From positions 62,001-126,000 of the forward strand of contig JACQYB010000037.1 in the NCBI GenBank assembly GCA_016208415.1: a stretch of 64,000 nt of DNA, in the 5' to 3' direction. The stretch's first letter is position 1. Each line of letters begins with the position of its first letter. A program made the position numbers and the translations under genes. The notes under the pieces are model-generated. The model was not told the DNA's origin. It worked only from the letters and a program-made list of their open reading frames with translations, and ran no database searches. Below are positions 29,299 to 37,081 of the stretch, piece after piece. Source of the DNA: Betaproteobacteria bacterium (GTDB lineage: Bacteria > Pseudomonadota > Gammaproteobacteria > Burkholderiales > Rhodocyclaceae).

Positions 29299-29843
29299 AT
29301 GGCGCCGGGCCTGGACAGGCGTGGCTTCCTCAAGGCGTCGGGCGCCGTGACCCCGGGCCTGGTGGAGGCGGAACTCGCCCCCGCGGCGGGCGACGCCGCT
29401 TCCTCCGGGCCGGCCGCCCCCGCGGCCGCGCCCGCCTCCGGCCCCGCGCGCCGCGCCCCCCCACGCCCGCATCGTCAACCTGGAAACCGCCGTCACCGCC
29501 GCCGCCGGCGAGCCCTGGCCGGGCAAGGGCATCCAGTACCGCATGCATCCGCGCAACCTCGGCTACCTCACCGCGGCCGGCATCGACTGCTGCGTGCTGG
29601 CCAACAACCACGTCCTGGACCGGGGTTACCGGAGGCTGGAGGACAGCCTGGCCAGCCTGGCAGGCGCCGGCTTTCGCCCGCCTGAGCGGGGCGCACGCTG
29701 ACCGAGGCCGCCGCCCCGGCGGGGCTGGAACTCCCCGGCGTCGGCCAGGTACTGGTGTTTGCCGCCGCCCACGAAAGCAGCGGCGTGCCCCGCCCCTGGG
29801 CGGCGGAGCCGGGGGGCAGCCTGGCGCTGCGCCGGGCGGCGTA
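29299..29843 (+). pseudogene. Decayed CapA-like (poly-gamma-glutamate/capsule synthesis) gene
   Basis: A strong GGAGGT ribosome site (29287-29292) precedes an ATG opening MAPGLDRRGFLKASGA, a twin-arginine-like signal. The recognisable CapA core, RIVNLETAVT, GKGIQYRMHP and CCVLANNHVLDRGY, is in another frame (about 29462-29701, ending in TGA). The continuation VLVFAAAHESSGVPRPWAA is in a third frame (about 29698-29843, ending in TAG). At least two frameshifts are therefore needed, and the C-terminal part of a normal CapA is missing. Whether the signal-like N-terminus belonged to the same gene is uncertain. Confidence 0.72.
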
Positions 29844-29882
29844 GCGGGGGCCGAGCGACATCGCGGCCAACCCCGCTCCCAC
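29844..29882. repeat. Partial REP-like palindrome
   Basis: GCGGGG at 29844-29849 pairs with CCCCGC at 29871-29876, and the right edge CCCCGCTCCCAC matches the REP family seen at 21488, 53436 and 61624. It lies directly after the pseudogene stop. Confidence 0.5.
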
Positions 29883-30004
29883 GAGACCGTTGCCCGCCGG
29901 AATAAACGCCCGCCCGGCGCCGTCTACCCCTCAGCGGCGGGCGGCGACGCGGGCGGTGCCGACGTGCACGCCCGCCGCACTACCACCCAAAGAGAGGAGA
30001 CGAC

Positions 30005-30433
30005 ATGAAGACCACCAGCCTGCTGTCCGCCCTGGCCGCCGCGGCCCTGCTCGCCGCCCTTCCCGCCCAATGGGCCGGCGCCGCCGACAAGGAGCACCGC
30101 GTGGTGATGCAGGTCAGCGACAACGACCCGGGCAAGTGGAACCTGGCCCTCAACAACGCCCGCAACATCCAGAAGGACCTGGGTGCCGACAAGGTGGACG
30201 TGGAGATCGTGGCCTATGGCCCCGGCATCGGCATGCTCAAGGCCGATTCCCTGGTGGCCAACCGCGTCGAGGACGCCACCGCCGCCGGCGTGAAGGTGGT
30301 GGCCTGCGAGAACACCATGCACGCCCAGAAGCTCGGCCGCGACGACATGAACAAGAAGATCGACTACGTGCCGGCGGGCGTGGTGGAACTGATGCTGCGC
30401 CAGAAGCAGGGCTACGCCTACATCCGGCCCTGA
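30005..30433 (+). CDS. Periplasmic DsrE-family protein
   Basis: Small protein of 142 aa with a cleavable signal peptide (residues 1-26, ending AGA) and a DsrE/DsrF-like alpha-beta fold: VVMQVSDNDPGKWNLALNNARNIQ, VEIVAYGPGIGMLKADS, GVKVVACENTM. The single Cys in VVACENTM is at the position typical of exported DsrE relatives. Cytoplasmic DsrE proteins relay sulfur; the exported ones are uncharacterised. GAGGAG precedes the ATG. A bacteriohemerythrin gene follows after 204 nt. Confidence 0.85.
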   Translation: MKTTSLLSALAAAALLAALPAQWAGAADKEHRVVMQVSDNDPGKWNLALNNARNIQKDLGADKVDVEIVAYGPGIGMLKADSLVANRVEDATAAGVKVVACENTMHAQKLGRDDMNKKIDYVPAGVVELMLRQKQGYAYIRP

Positions 30434-30637
30434 GCGCCGCGCCGCGCGCCGGCGCGCCCGCGTCCAGGCCGTGAGCAATTCAAGGCCGGCCCGGAATTGC
30501 CCTCCCTTCGAAGATCCCGCGATCCTCAGCGATGCGAGAGGTATACTGCACCACAGGCAGCGTCATTCTGGAGGGCAACGGGCCGCAGCCTTTCGACCGC
30601 GGTTTCGGGAATCGTCTTGCAGGACAGGAGGAGGCTC

Positions 30638-31039
30638 GTGAAAGATATCGTTTGGGGCAGGATACTGAGCGTCGGGGTCGACGAGATCGACGACGATCAC
30701 CGCAAGCTGGTGAATATCTTCAATATTCTCAATCATTCCGTGACGCAAGGAGAGCCCCCGGAGTATCTGGCGGCGGTACTGGAGGAACTGATCAACTGTA
30801 CGGTCTGGCACTTCAGCCATGAGGAGCGGCTGATGCTGAAGTATGGCTACGAGGGCGTGGAAGAACACAAGGCCGAGCACCGGGAACTGATCAGGAGCGT
30901 CAAGGAGCTGCAGCAGGAGATCCTCCAGGCGGACAAGCCCGTGGCGGAGGAGGAGATCGAGTTTCTGGAGCGCTGGCTGACCGGGCACATCCTCACGGCC
31001 GACATGCGGCTGGGGTTCCATCTATCCCAGATGATGTAG
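30638..31039 (+). CDS. Bacteriohemerythrin
   Basis: Di-iron O2-binding protein of 133 aa with the hemerythrin signature: WGRILSVGVDEIDDDHRKLVN (first His), HFSHEERLMLKYGYEGVEEHKAEH (His/Glu cluster) and the final HILTADMRLG (H-x4-D). The chosen start is a GTG at 30638 with a strong AGGAGGAGG 4-12 nt upstream; longer in-frame starts lack any ribosome site. Probably delivers or senses O2. A second hemerythrin is at 59363-59764. Confidence 0.92.
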   Translation: MKDIVWGRILSVGVDEIDDDHRKLVNIFNILNHSVTQGEPPEYLAAVLEELINCTVWHFSHEERLMLKYGYEGVEEHKAEHRELIRSVKELQQEILQADKPVAEEEIEFLERWLTGHILTADMRLGFHLSQMM

Positions 31040-31238
31040 GCGCCGCTGCGAAAGCCTTTCCCTGAAGAACGGTGGCTCTCCGCAACCTGGTCGGGTCGGA
31101 GCGCCCCGCCCCCTGTACTACTCCGCGATCCTCGCCTTCCCTGCCGCCCCGGCGCCCTCCTTCGTTTTCGCCGCCTTGCGGGGTCCCCGCGGCGCGCCCT
31201 TGCCGCTTGCGCCGACGTCGCGACCGACGGCGACCGGC

Positions 31239-31721
31239 TCAGCCGAACAGCACCAGGCCCCAGACCACGGCAGCGTTGGCGAGCGCCACGAACACCGCGG
31301 CACTGCCGATGTCCTTGGCCTGCTTCGCCAGAGGATGGGATTCGCCGGAAATGCGATCCACCGTGGCCTCGATCGCGGAATTGAGCAGTTCCACCATCAG
31401 CACCAGCAATACGCTGCCGATCATCAGGGCGCGCCCCACGCCCGAACCCGGCAACAACAGCGCCAGCGGCACCAGCACGGCGGCCACCCAGACCTCCTGG
31501 CGAAAGGCCTCCTCGTGCCGGTAGGCCGCCCTGAATCCGTCCATGGAATAGCGCGCGGCGTTCGCGAGGCGGCGCACACCGGTGACGCCCTTGAAGCCGT
31601 TCACCGGACCCGCGTCGCCCGCTTCGGCCTGCGCTGGCCCGCCCCTTGATGATCCAGCGCCGGCCGCGCCGTTGCGCTCCACCGGCTCTGTAGTCCCCGC
31701 CTTTTCCGCCATCGAGTTCAT
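31239..31721 (-). CDS. dgkA: Diacylglycerol kinase
   Basis: Small integral-membrane kinase (160 aa) converting diacylglycerol to phosphatidic acid. The core has NAARYSMDGFRAAYRHEEAFRQE, then LLNSAIEATVDRIS (catalytic Glu region) and HPLAKQAKDIGSAAV, with three hydrophobic helices. The first 40 residues are a hydrophilic Gly/Ala-rich extension not usual in E. coli DgkA. ATG at 31721 is chosen; an ATG three codons later is possible. It is divergent from the phosphoethanolamine transferase, whose reaction releases diacylglycerol, a functionally sensible pairing. Confidence 0.9.
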   Translation of the reverse strand: MNSMAEKAGTTEPVERNGAAGAGSSRGGPAQAEAGDAGPVNGFKGVTGVRRLANAARYSMDGFRAAYRHEEAFRQEVWVAAVLVPLALLLPGSGVGRALMIGSVLLVLMVELLNSAIEATVDRISGESHPLAKQAKDIGSAAVFVALANAAVVWGLVLFG

Positions 31722-31880
31722 CGCTCCCGTTCCGGAATCCTGCCCGCAGCACCACGATCTGCCTGCCCCGGACACGGCATCGAGTATATGCGATTGCCCC
31801 GGTTCGCCTCCGTCACCCACCGCTGCGGGCCGACGGTGCCAGGAAGGAGGTCCACTTTCGGCTTAGTCCGCCGCACCAAT

Positions 31881-31903
31881 TCACGAATCCGTCACATTCG
31901 TGA
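31881..31903. promoter_or_regulatory. Candidate operator between dgkA and the eptA-like gene
   Basis: Perfect 8-bp inverted repeat TCACGAAT-ccgtcac-ATTCGTGA in the divergent intergenic region, also readable as GTCAC-attc-GTGAC inside it. The regulator is unknown; it does not match the PmrA half-site pattern. Confidence 0.45.
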
Positions 31904-32016
31904 CATTGTCCACGGTCCACAAGGCCCATCGTCACTACTCTCCAAGAAGGTCTTGTAGCACCCTGCGGCGGGCTCGTCCCGGTACGTAACCCGCTTCCCC
32001 TCCAGGCTCGAAGAAC

Positions 32017-33960
32017 ATGCACCTCACAGTCCTCACCGCCGATACCTCCCCACGCGGCAATGCGGCGGCGAACCGGGAACCTGCGCCCTACGAAACGCCC
32101 GACCCGTACCTGGCCTCTGCCGCGAGCATCGAGCGGGCATCCGCGCCCAAGGCGGGTGGGCGCGCGCAGCAGGGCCTGCGGGAAGTGTTTGGCGACGTGA
32201 CCCCGGGAATCTGGGTCTTCCTGGCATTGCTTGCTGCAAGTCTTCCTTATTACATCTTCACCTGGGACGTCACGAAAAGGGCATTGATCAGCTCCCTGCT
32301 GGTGCCTTCGCTGCTGCTCGCGGCATTTCCCCTGTGGCGTGGCACGGCCCGCAGCTTCATCGTCTTCTGCTGGCCCTTGCTGGCGGTCGTGGCGGTCTTC
32401 AATCTCGTGCATGCGAGCATCTACGGCACGGAATTATCCGCCGGCGCCCTGGCATCCATCGTCGGCACCAATCCGGGAGAAGCGCTGGAGTTTGTTGCTG
32501 CCGTGCCGGCGCGTGCCTGGGCCTGGATTGCGTTGGTCCTGGTGTCGCCCCTCCCCGTTCTTCTACTGGCGGGCACGCGGGCGCGACTTTCGGGTCACGG
32601 GCGCTGGCTTCTGGTCATTCCGCTGCTGACCATGCTCGCCGTGTTCCACGCCCAGGGCGTGCTGCGTACCGGCAAGCTCATCCGCGGCGGCGACGTGGCC
32701 GAGCTGCCGCTGCTGCACGTGGAAAACCACAACGCGCTGAGCATGGCGGTGCAGCGGGTGCACTTCCTCAGGCTTGGCAGCCAGCTTGTCAGCTACGTCA
32801 ATGAACGCGCCAGGCTGGCCGACTACGGCCAACGCCTGTCCGGCCTTCATTGGGCCGTCACCGGCAATGTCGCGGGCCAGGGCGAGCCCACGACTTACGT
32901 CGTGGTCATCGGGGAGTCGATGCGACGCAGCCAGATGTCGCTTTATGGTTACGGGCGCGATACCACGCCCGGTCTCAATGCGGAAAGACGCCTGCTGCGC
33001 TTCAACAATGTCGTCTCGGCCGCGGCCCACACGCTCTACTCGGTGCCGATGATGCTCAGCCTCGAGAAGCCGGACGACCCGGAGGCCTTCTATCGCTACG
33101 GCAATCTGGTGCAGCTGTTCAATGACGCGGGTTTCGACACCTACTGGGTATCCAACCAGGCGCGCCTCGGCGAGCATGACACGAAGATCGCCGCCATCGC
33201 CGGTTTCGCCCGCCAGACAAACTGGCTGAACTCGGATTTCCACGCCCGCTCGCTGGACGGCAAGTTGCTCCCCCCGCTGCGCGAGATTCTCGGCAAGGGT
33301 GACCAGCGCGACAAGGTGATCTTCGTGCACATGATCGGCAGCCACCCGCCCGCCGAGCGACGCTATCCCCCGGAGTTCGCCATCTTCGGCGGCGCACCGG
33401 CGGACTCCCCCCAGGCCGCGCTCGATGACTACGACAACTCCGTACGCTACACCGACCACATCCTGACGCAGATCTTCGCCCTGCTGCGCACCCAGCGCTC
33501 CAGCCTGGTCTTCTTCGCAGATCATGGGCTGGAATGGGACCCCGGGACTTCGCCCTATCTGTTCCACGGTGGGCGCAAACCCAGCCGCGCCGCCTATGAA
33601 GTGCCGCTGGTGTTCTGGTTCTCCGACAGTTACCCGATGCCCCACTTACCTCAGGGACGCACGGGCAAGCCCTACAACCTGGGCAGCATGTTCCATACCA
33701 TCGTGGACTGGGCGGGGCTGCGCGTGTCGCAACTCGATCCGGCGCAGTCGATCCTCAGCGCCGGGTTCGAGCCCGAAAACCCCCGCCTGGTGCTCACTGG
33801 CGACCATAAGGTGGTACGTTACGAGGGACTCTCCAGCAAGGGATCGCCGCCCTCGCCTCTGCATGTTGCCTCGCACCGCCGCGACTCCGGCGCTGCCCCA
33901 CGCACGCCACTGCCCAAGGCCGCAACGCTCTCCGCCGCTCACCATTCCTCTTCGGAATAG
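32017..33960 (+). CDS. Phosphoethanolamine transferase (EptA/CptA-like, sulfatase fold)
   Basis: Inner-membrane enzyme of 647 aa that moves phosphoethanolamine from phosphatidylethanolamine to lipid A or core sugars, with diacylglycerol as by-product. A hydrophilic N-terminal extension (residues 1 to about 65) precedes five membrane helices (about 68-88, 90-110, 113-135, 165-190, 200-215). The periplasmic catalytic domain has VVVIGESMRRSQMSLYGYGRDTTP, the nucleophile Thr in AAHTLYSVPMML, FVHMIGSHPP and FFADHGLEW (metal Asp/His). The tail after about residue 610 is extended and overlaps the convergent sulfotransferase gene by 22 bp. Confidence 0.92.
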   Translation: MHLTVLTADTSPRGNAAANREPAPYETPDPYLASAASIERASAPKAGGRAQQGLREVFGDVTPGIWVFLALLAASLPYYIFTWDVTKRALISSLLVPSLLLAAFPLWRGTARSFIVFCWPLLAVVAVFNLVHASIYGTELSAGALASIVGTNPGEALEFVAAVPARAWAWIALVLVSPLPVLLLAGTRARLSGHGRWLLVIPLLTMLAVFHAQGVLRTGKLIRGGDVAELPLLHVENHNALSMAVQRVHFLRLGSQLVSYVNERARLADYGQRLSGLHWAVTGNVAGQGEPTTYVVVIGESMRRSQMSLYGYGRDTTPGLNAERRLLRFNNVVSAAAHTLYSVPMMLSLEKPDDPEAFYRYGNLVQLFNDAGFDTYWVSNQARLGEHDTKIAAIAGFARQTNWLNSDFHARSLDGKLLPPLREILGKGDQRDKVIFVHMIGSHPPAERRYPPEFAIFGGAPADSPQAALDDYDNSVRYTDHILTQIFALLRTQRSSLVFFADHGLEWDPGTSPYLFHGGRKPSRAAYEVPLVFWFSDSYPMPHLPQGRTGKPYNLGSMFHTIVDWAGLRVSQLDPAQSILSAGFEPENPRLVLTGDHKVVRYEGLSSKGSPPSPLHVASHRRDSGAAPRTPLPKAATLSAAHHSSSE

Positions 33961-34871
33961 AACTCCCGGGATACTTCCGACACCTGGGATCTCAGTCGTC
34001 CGATCTCCGCCCCGGTCAGCCGCTTCTTCCACGTCTCGATATTCTGGACGCTGTCCCGAACCAGGTCTTCCGTGCCCCCCCGACCTGCCCGGGCGCCATT
34101 GCGCGACGGGCGAAGGGAATGTTCCCGGATCACTTGCGCGGCCTTGGCCGAAAATTCCAGGCCCAGGCGATCGAACAACGATCTGAAGCCCCCCATGGGG
34201 TCGCGGGAAAGATCCTCGTGACGAACATAGATCCACTCGGGGTGCATCCTGCGGTACTCCAGGATCATCCAGTGGATGAGCTTCCACAGCAGCGCCGCCT
34301 GGTCGATGATGTCTTTCTGCGTTTCCGAAAACTCGACGATCTCCTTTTCGAAGGGTCCGAGCACGTCCCTCATCAGGAGCGGCTGGCTGAGGAAATGCGA
34401 AAACGGGTGTGTCCAGTTCTTGACCTTGAGGCTGGCGGCGAAGGCCGCGGGATGCCTGATCATGACCACGGGGTCGGCGGCGAAGCGCGCATGCAGCCAC
34501 GGCGCCGAAAACAGCGCAATGGGATCCTTTAGCAGTGGCGTGGCGCCGGCAAGCCGGCGGCCGACGCAGGACACATAGGTCTTGAATTGGCGGCCGACGT
34601 CCGCCGGTCGGCGCGCCATGCCCAACCCGGCTCCCAGCCTGTAGCGGTGGCGCACGGTGTCGCTCAGGGCGCGGTAGTACTCACCTTCGTTTTCGTCACA
34701 GACGTACGTAAACCAGTGATCGAAGCGCGCCCTGCAAGACCCATGCTCAAGCTCCGGATTGAACGGCTCGTGGATATAGGCGACGCGCGGTGCGGCGGCA
34801 AGCATGCGCCCCACCCAGGTCGTGCCCGAACGATGGGAGCCGGTGACCAGAATCGGCCTGGACTGTCTCAT
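33939..34871 (-). CDS. PAPS-dependent sulfotransferase family protein
   Basis: Protein of 310 aa with the 5'-phosphosulfate-binding loop at the N-terminus (ILVTGSHRSGTTWVGRML, residues 7-24) and the 3'-phosphate-binding region PVVMIRHPAAFAASLKVKNW near residue 133, then WIYVRHEDLSRDP. Likely transfers sulfate from PAPS to a carbohydrate or lipid acceptor; the acceptor is unknown. It follows cysC, which makes PAPS, on the same strand. Its ATG overlaps the stop of a 43-codon remnant (ATGA). No membrane segment is evident. Confidence 0.88.
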   Translation of the reverse strand: MRQSRPILVTGSHRSGTTWVGRMLAAAPRVAYIHEPFNPELEHGSCRARFDHWFTYVCDENEGEYYRALSDTVRHRYRLGAGLGMARRPADVGRQFKTYVSCVGRRLAGATPLLKDPIALFSAPWLHARFAADPVVMIRHPAAFAASLKVKNWTHPFSHFLSQPLLMRDVLGPFEKEIVEFSETQKDIIDQAALLWKLIHWMILEYRRMHPEWIYVRHEDLSRDPMGGFRSLFDRLGLEFSAKAAQVIREHSLRPSRNGARAGRGGTEDLVRDSVQNIETWKKRLTGAEIGRLRSQVSEVSREFYSEEEW

Positions 34872-34999
34872 GCAGAGGGTCTTTCCTTGGAAACGTCGGG
34901 GCCTCGCCCGACCACACAGGCCCGTCCGCCGTGGCGCCGCAGCTGCTGCATCGCGCAGAGCCCGTCGGCATCGCCGTTGAAGACGTCGATCCAGTTCAT
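34868..34999 (-). pseudogene. Truncated DHH-family phosphoesterase N-terminus (43 codons)
   Basis: The short frame begins MNWIDVFNGDADGLCAMQQL, which matches the N-terminal strand and DxD motif of DHH-superfamily phosphoesterases (usual form IDVFNGDADGICALHQLRL). It stops after 43 residues, where the family continues for hundreds. It lies between cysC and the sulfotransferase and overlaps the latter's ATG (ATGA). No ribosome site is seen. It is most simply a deletion remnant, though a coupled mini-gene cannot be excluded. Confidence 0.65.
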
Positions 35000-35028
35000 G
35001 GACTTGGGAGGCAGGGCTTGTTGCGCGT

Positions 35029-35688
35029 TCAGCCGCGGCGGACCCGTGCCGCCACGTCTGCCACCAGCCGCGCCAGGCACTCATCCACGCCCAGGATGCC
35101 GGTATCGAGCACGAGCTCGGGATCTTCCGGTGCCTCGTAGGGGGCGGAGATCCCCGTGAAATCCGGCAGCGTGCCCTCGCGCGCCTTGCGATACAGACCC
35201 TTCGGATCGCGCTGCTCGCAGGCATGCACATCCGCCGAGAGCCAGGCCTCCACGAACCGGTCTGCGCCGATGGTCTGCCGCGCCAACCGCCGGTCCGCCC
35301 GGTAGGGGGAAATGAATGCGGTGACCACCACCAGTCCGGCGTCGTTGAACAGGCGCGCGACTTCCGCAATGCGACGGATGTTCTCCTTGCGGGCCTCGGC
35401 GCCGAATCCCAGGTCCCGGTTCAGCCCGTGGCGGACGTTGTCGCCGTCGAGGACGAAACACGCGACGCCGAGCTCATGGAGGCCGCGATCGAGGCCGAAG
35501 GCGAGGGTGGATTTCCCCGCGCCCGACAGCCCGGTAAACCATATCGTCACCGGCCTCTGCCCCAGTTGGGCGGCACGTTCTGCCGCGGTGACGTCGCTGC
35601 GATGCCACGTGAGGTTGCGGGCCAGAAGCCTCTCGATGCCGACGATACTGGGACGTTCGGCGACCCCTGCCTCGATGAAATCCGACAC
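35029..35688 (-). CDS. cysC: Adenylylsulfate kinase
   Basis: Phosphorylates APS to PAPS; 219 aa. P-loop FTGLSGAGKSTLAFGLDRGL near residue 52, DGDNVRHGLNRDLGF, ENIRRIAEVARLFNDAGL, FISPYRADR and DPKGLYRKAREG are all family hallmarks. It is an independent CysC, not fused to CysN, and no cysDN or cysH lies nearby, so it probably supplies PAPS to the downstream sulfotransferase rather than to assimilation. The first 30 residues match the usual IVWH-type lead-in (NLTWHRSDVT). Confidence 0.94.
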   Translation of the reverse strand: MSDFIEAGVAERPSIVGIERLLARNLTWHRSDVTAAERAAQLGQRPVTIWFTGLSGAGKSTLAFGLDRGLHELGVACFVLDGDNVRHGLNRDLGFGAEARKENIRRIAEVARLFNDAGLVVVTAFISPYRADRRLARQTIGADRFVEAWLSADVHACEQRDPKGLYRKAREGTLPDFTGISAPYEAPEDPELVLDTGILGVDECLARLVADVAARVRRG

Positions 35689-35909
35689 CCTGCCTCCCCC
35701 CGAGATCTACGTTTGCTGCAAAGTAACATGGGGGGCAGGGGCGAAAACGTGCATCACATCACGCCCTCGACCAGAAACGGTTCACGATCGCCTGCGAGGC
35801 GCCGGCGAGCCGCCGGCGGTCACGGAATTGCCATGGTCATGTAATCGACGTGTCACGAGACCGCCGCGTTGGCGGGTTGTGGCGGGTACCTTCGCCGACC
35901 CGCCGCGGC

Positions 35910-37076
35910 TCACGCCGCGCGCAGGGCATCGACGATATTCAGCCGCGCCGCCCGCAGCGCCGGCAGCACGCCGCCCACCAGACCCATCGACAGCGCAAAC
36001 GACAGGCTCGCCAGCACCGTCCCGGCGTCCAGGGTGAAGCGGAAGGCGAGTTCCGCGAAAGACTGCCAGTTCATGGTGGAGATGGTGAAGAACTGCATGA
36101 ACGACGCCAGCGCCAAGCCGACGCCGCCGCCCAGCAGCGAGACCAGCATGGATTCGGCCAGGAAGGCCTGCAGGATGGCGCGGCGCCGGAACCCCAGCGC
36201 CCGCAGCGTGCCGATCTCCCCCACCCGATTGGCCACCGCGGCGTACATGGTGATCATGGCGCCGATGACGGCCCCCAGGGAGAAGATCACCGACAGCGAC
36301 ATCCCCAGGATGCGGATGAATCGCGACAGCGCCTCCGACTGGTCGGCGTAGAAGCGGCGCTCGCGCTTGAGTTCCAGCTTGAGGCGCGGATCGTCCTCCA
36401 CCGTCCTGACCAGTGCCTCGAAGCCCTCCGCGGAGCCCAGGCGCAGCAGCATCGAGGAATACACCGGACGCCGGAACGCCGGCATGAGCTGATCCACGTC
36501 GCCCCAGATCTCGGAATCGAAGCCGCTGCCGCCGCCGTCGAATACCCCCACCACCTGCCACTCGCGCCCGCCAAAGCGCACCGTCTCGCCCAGACCGGCC
36601 CCTTCAAAGCGCTGCGCCACGGCGCGTCCGGCGATGACCTCGCCCGAGCCGGGGCGAAAGCCCCGTCCCTTCGCAACACGCACCTGGGGGCGCAGTTCCA
36701 GCCCCTTGGCGGAGACACCGCGGATCACCACGTTGGACGGCCGGGTGGAGCCGCGCTTGTTCAGCGTGATGAGCACCACCGCCTCCTTCGACACCATGCG
36801 CGTGCCGTCGGCGTCCAGCGCCACCTGCGGCTGGCTCTCCACGATGGCCGCCTTGTCGCGCTCCAGTCCGCTCAGCACCTCGGTGCCCGAGCCGCGGCGG
36901 ATCACCACCACGTTGTCGTCCAGGCCGGTATCCACCAGGGTCTTGCGCAGGCCGGCGTCCAGCATCAGCACCACGGCGAAGACGAACACCACCAGCGCCA
37001 TGCCCCCGGCGGTGAGCGCCGTGGTGAGTCGACGGGTCCACAGGTTGCGCAGGGAGTAGGAGAGCGGTACGCCCAT
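35910..37076 (-). CDS. FtsX-like ABC transporter permease (second of pair)
   Basis: Permease of 388 aa of the MacB/LolC superfamily. One N-terminal helix (about 18-40), a large periplasmic domain (about 45-245), then three C-terminal helices around 265-385 with the FtsX core motif VANRVGEIGTLRALGFRRRAI. The N-terminus after the chosen ATG is MGVPLSYSLRNLWTRRLTT. It begins 5 nt after the stop of the other permease, so the two form one operon and likely a heterodimer. The ATPase subunit is not beside them. Substrate unknown; lipoproteins, lipids or exported peptides are typical of the family. Confidence 0.87.
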   Translation of the reverse strand: MGVPLSYSLRNLWTRRLTTALTAGGMALVVFVFAVVLMLDAGLRKTLVDTGLDDNVVVIRRGSGTEVLSGLERDKAAIVESQPQVALDADGTRMVSKEAVVLITLNKRGSTRPSNVVIRGVSAKGLELRPQVRVAKGRGFRPGSGEVIAGRAVAQRFEGAGLGETVRFGGREWQVVGVFDGGGSGFDSEIWGDVDQLMPAFRRPVYSSMLLRLGSAEGFEALVRTVEDDPRLKLELKRERRFYADQSEALSRFIRILGMSLSVIFSLGAVIGAMITMYAAVANRVGEIGTLRALGFRRRAILQAFLAESMLVSLLGGGVGLALASFMQFFTISTMNWQSFAELAFRFTLDAGTVLASLSFALSMGLVGGVLPALRAARLNIVDALRAA

Positions 37077-37081
37077 GACGG

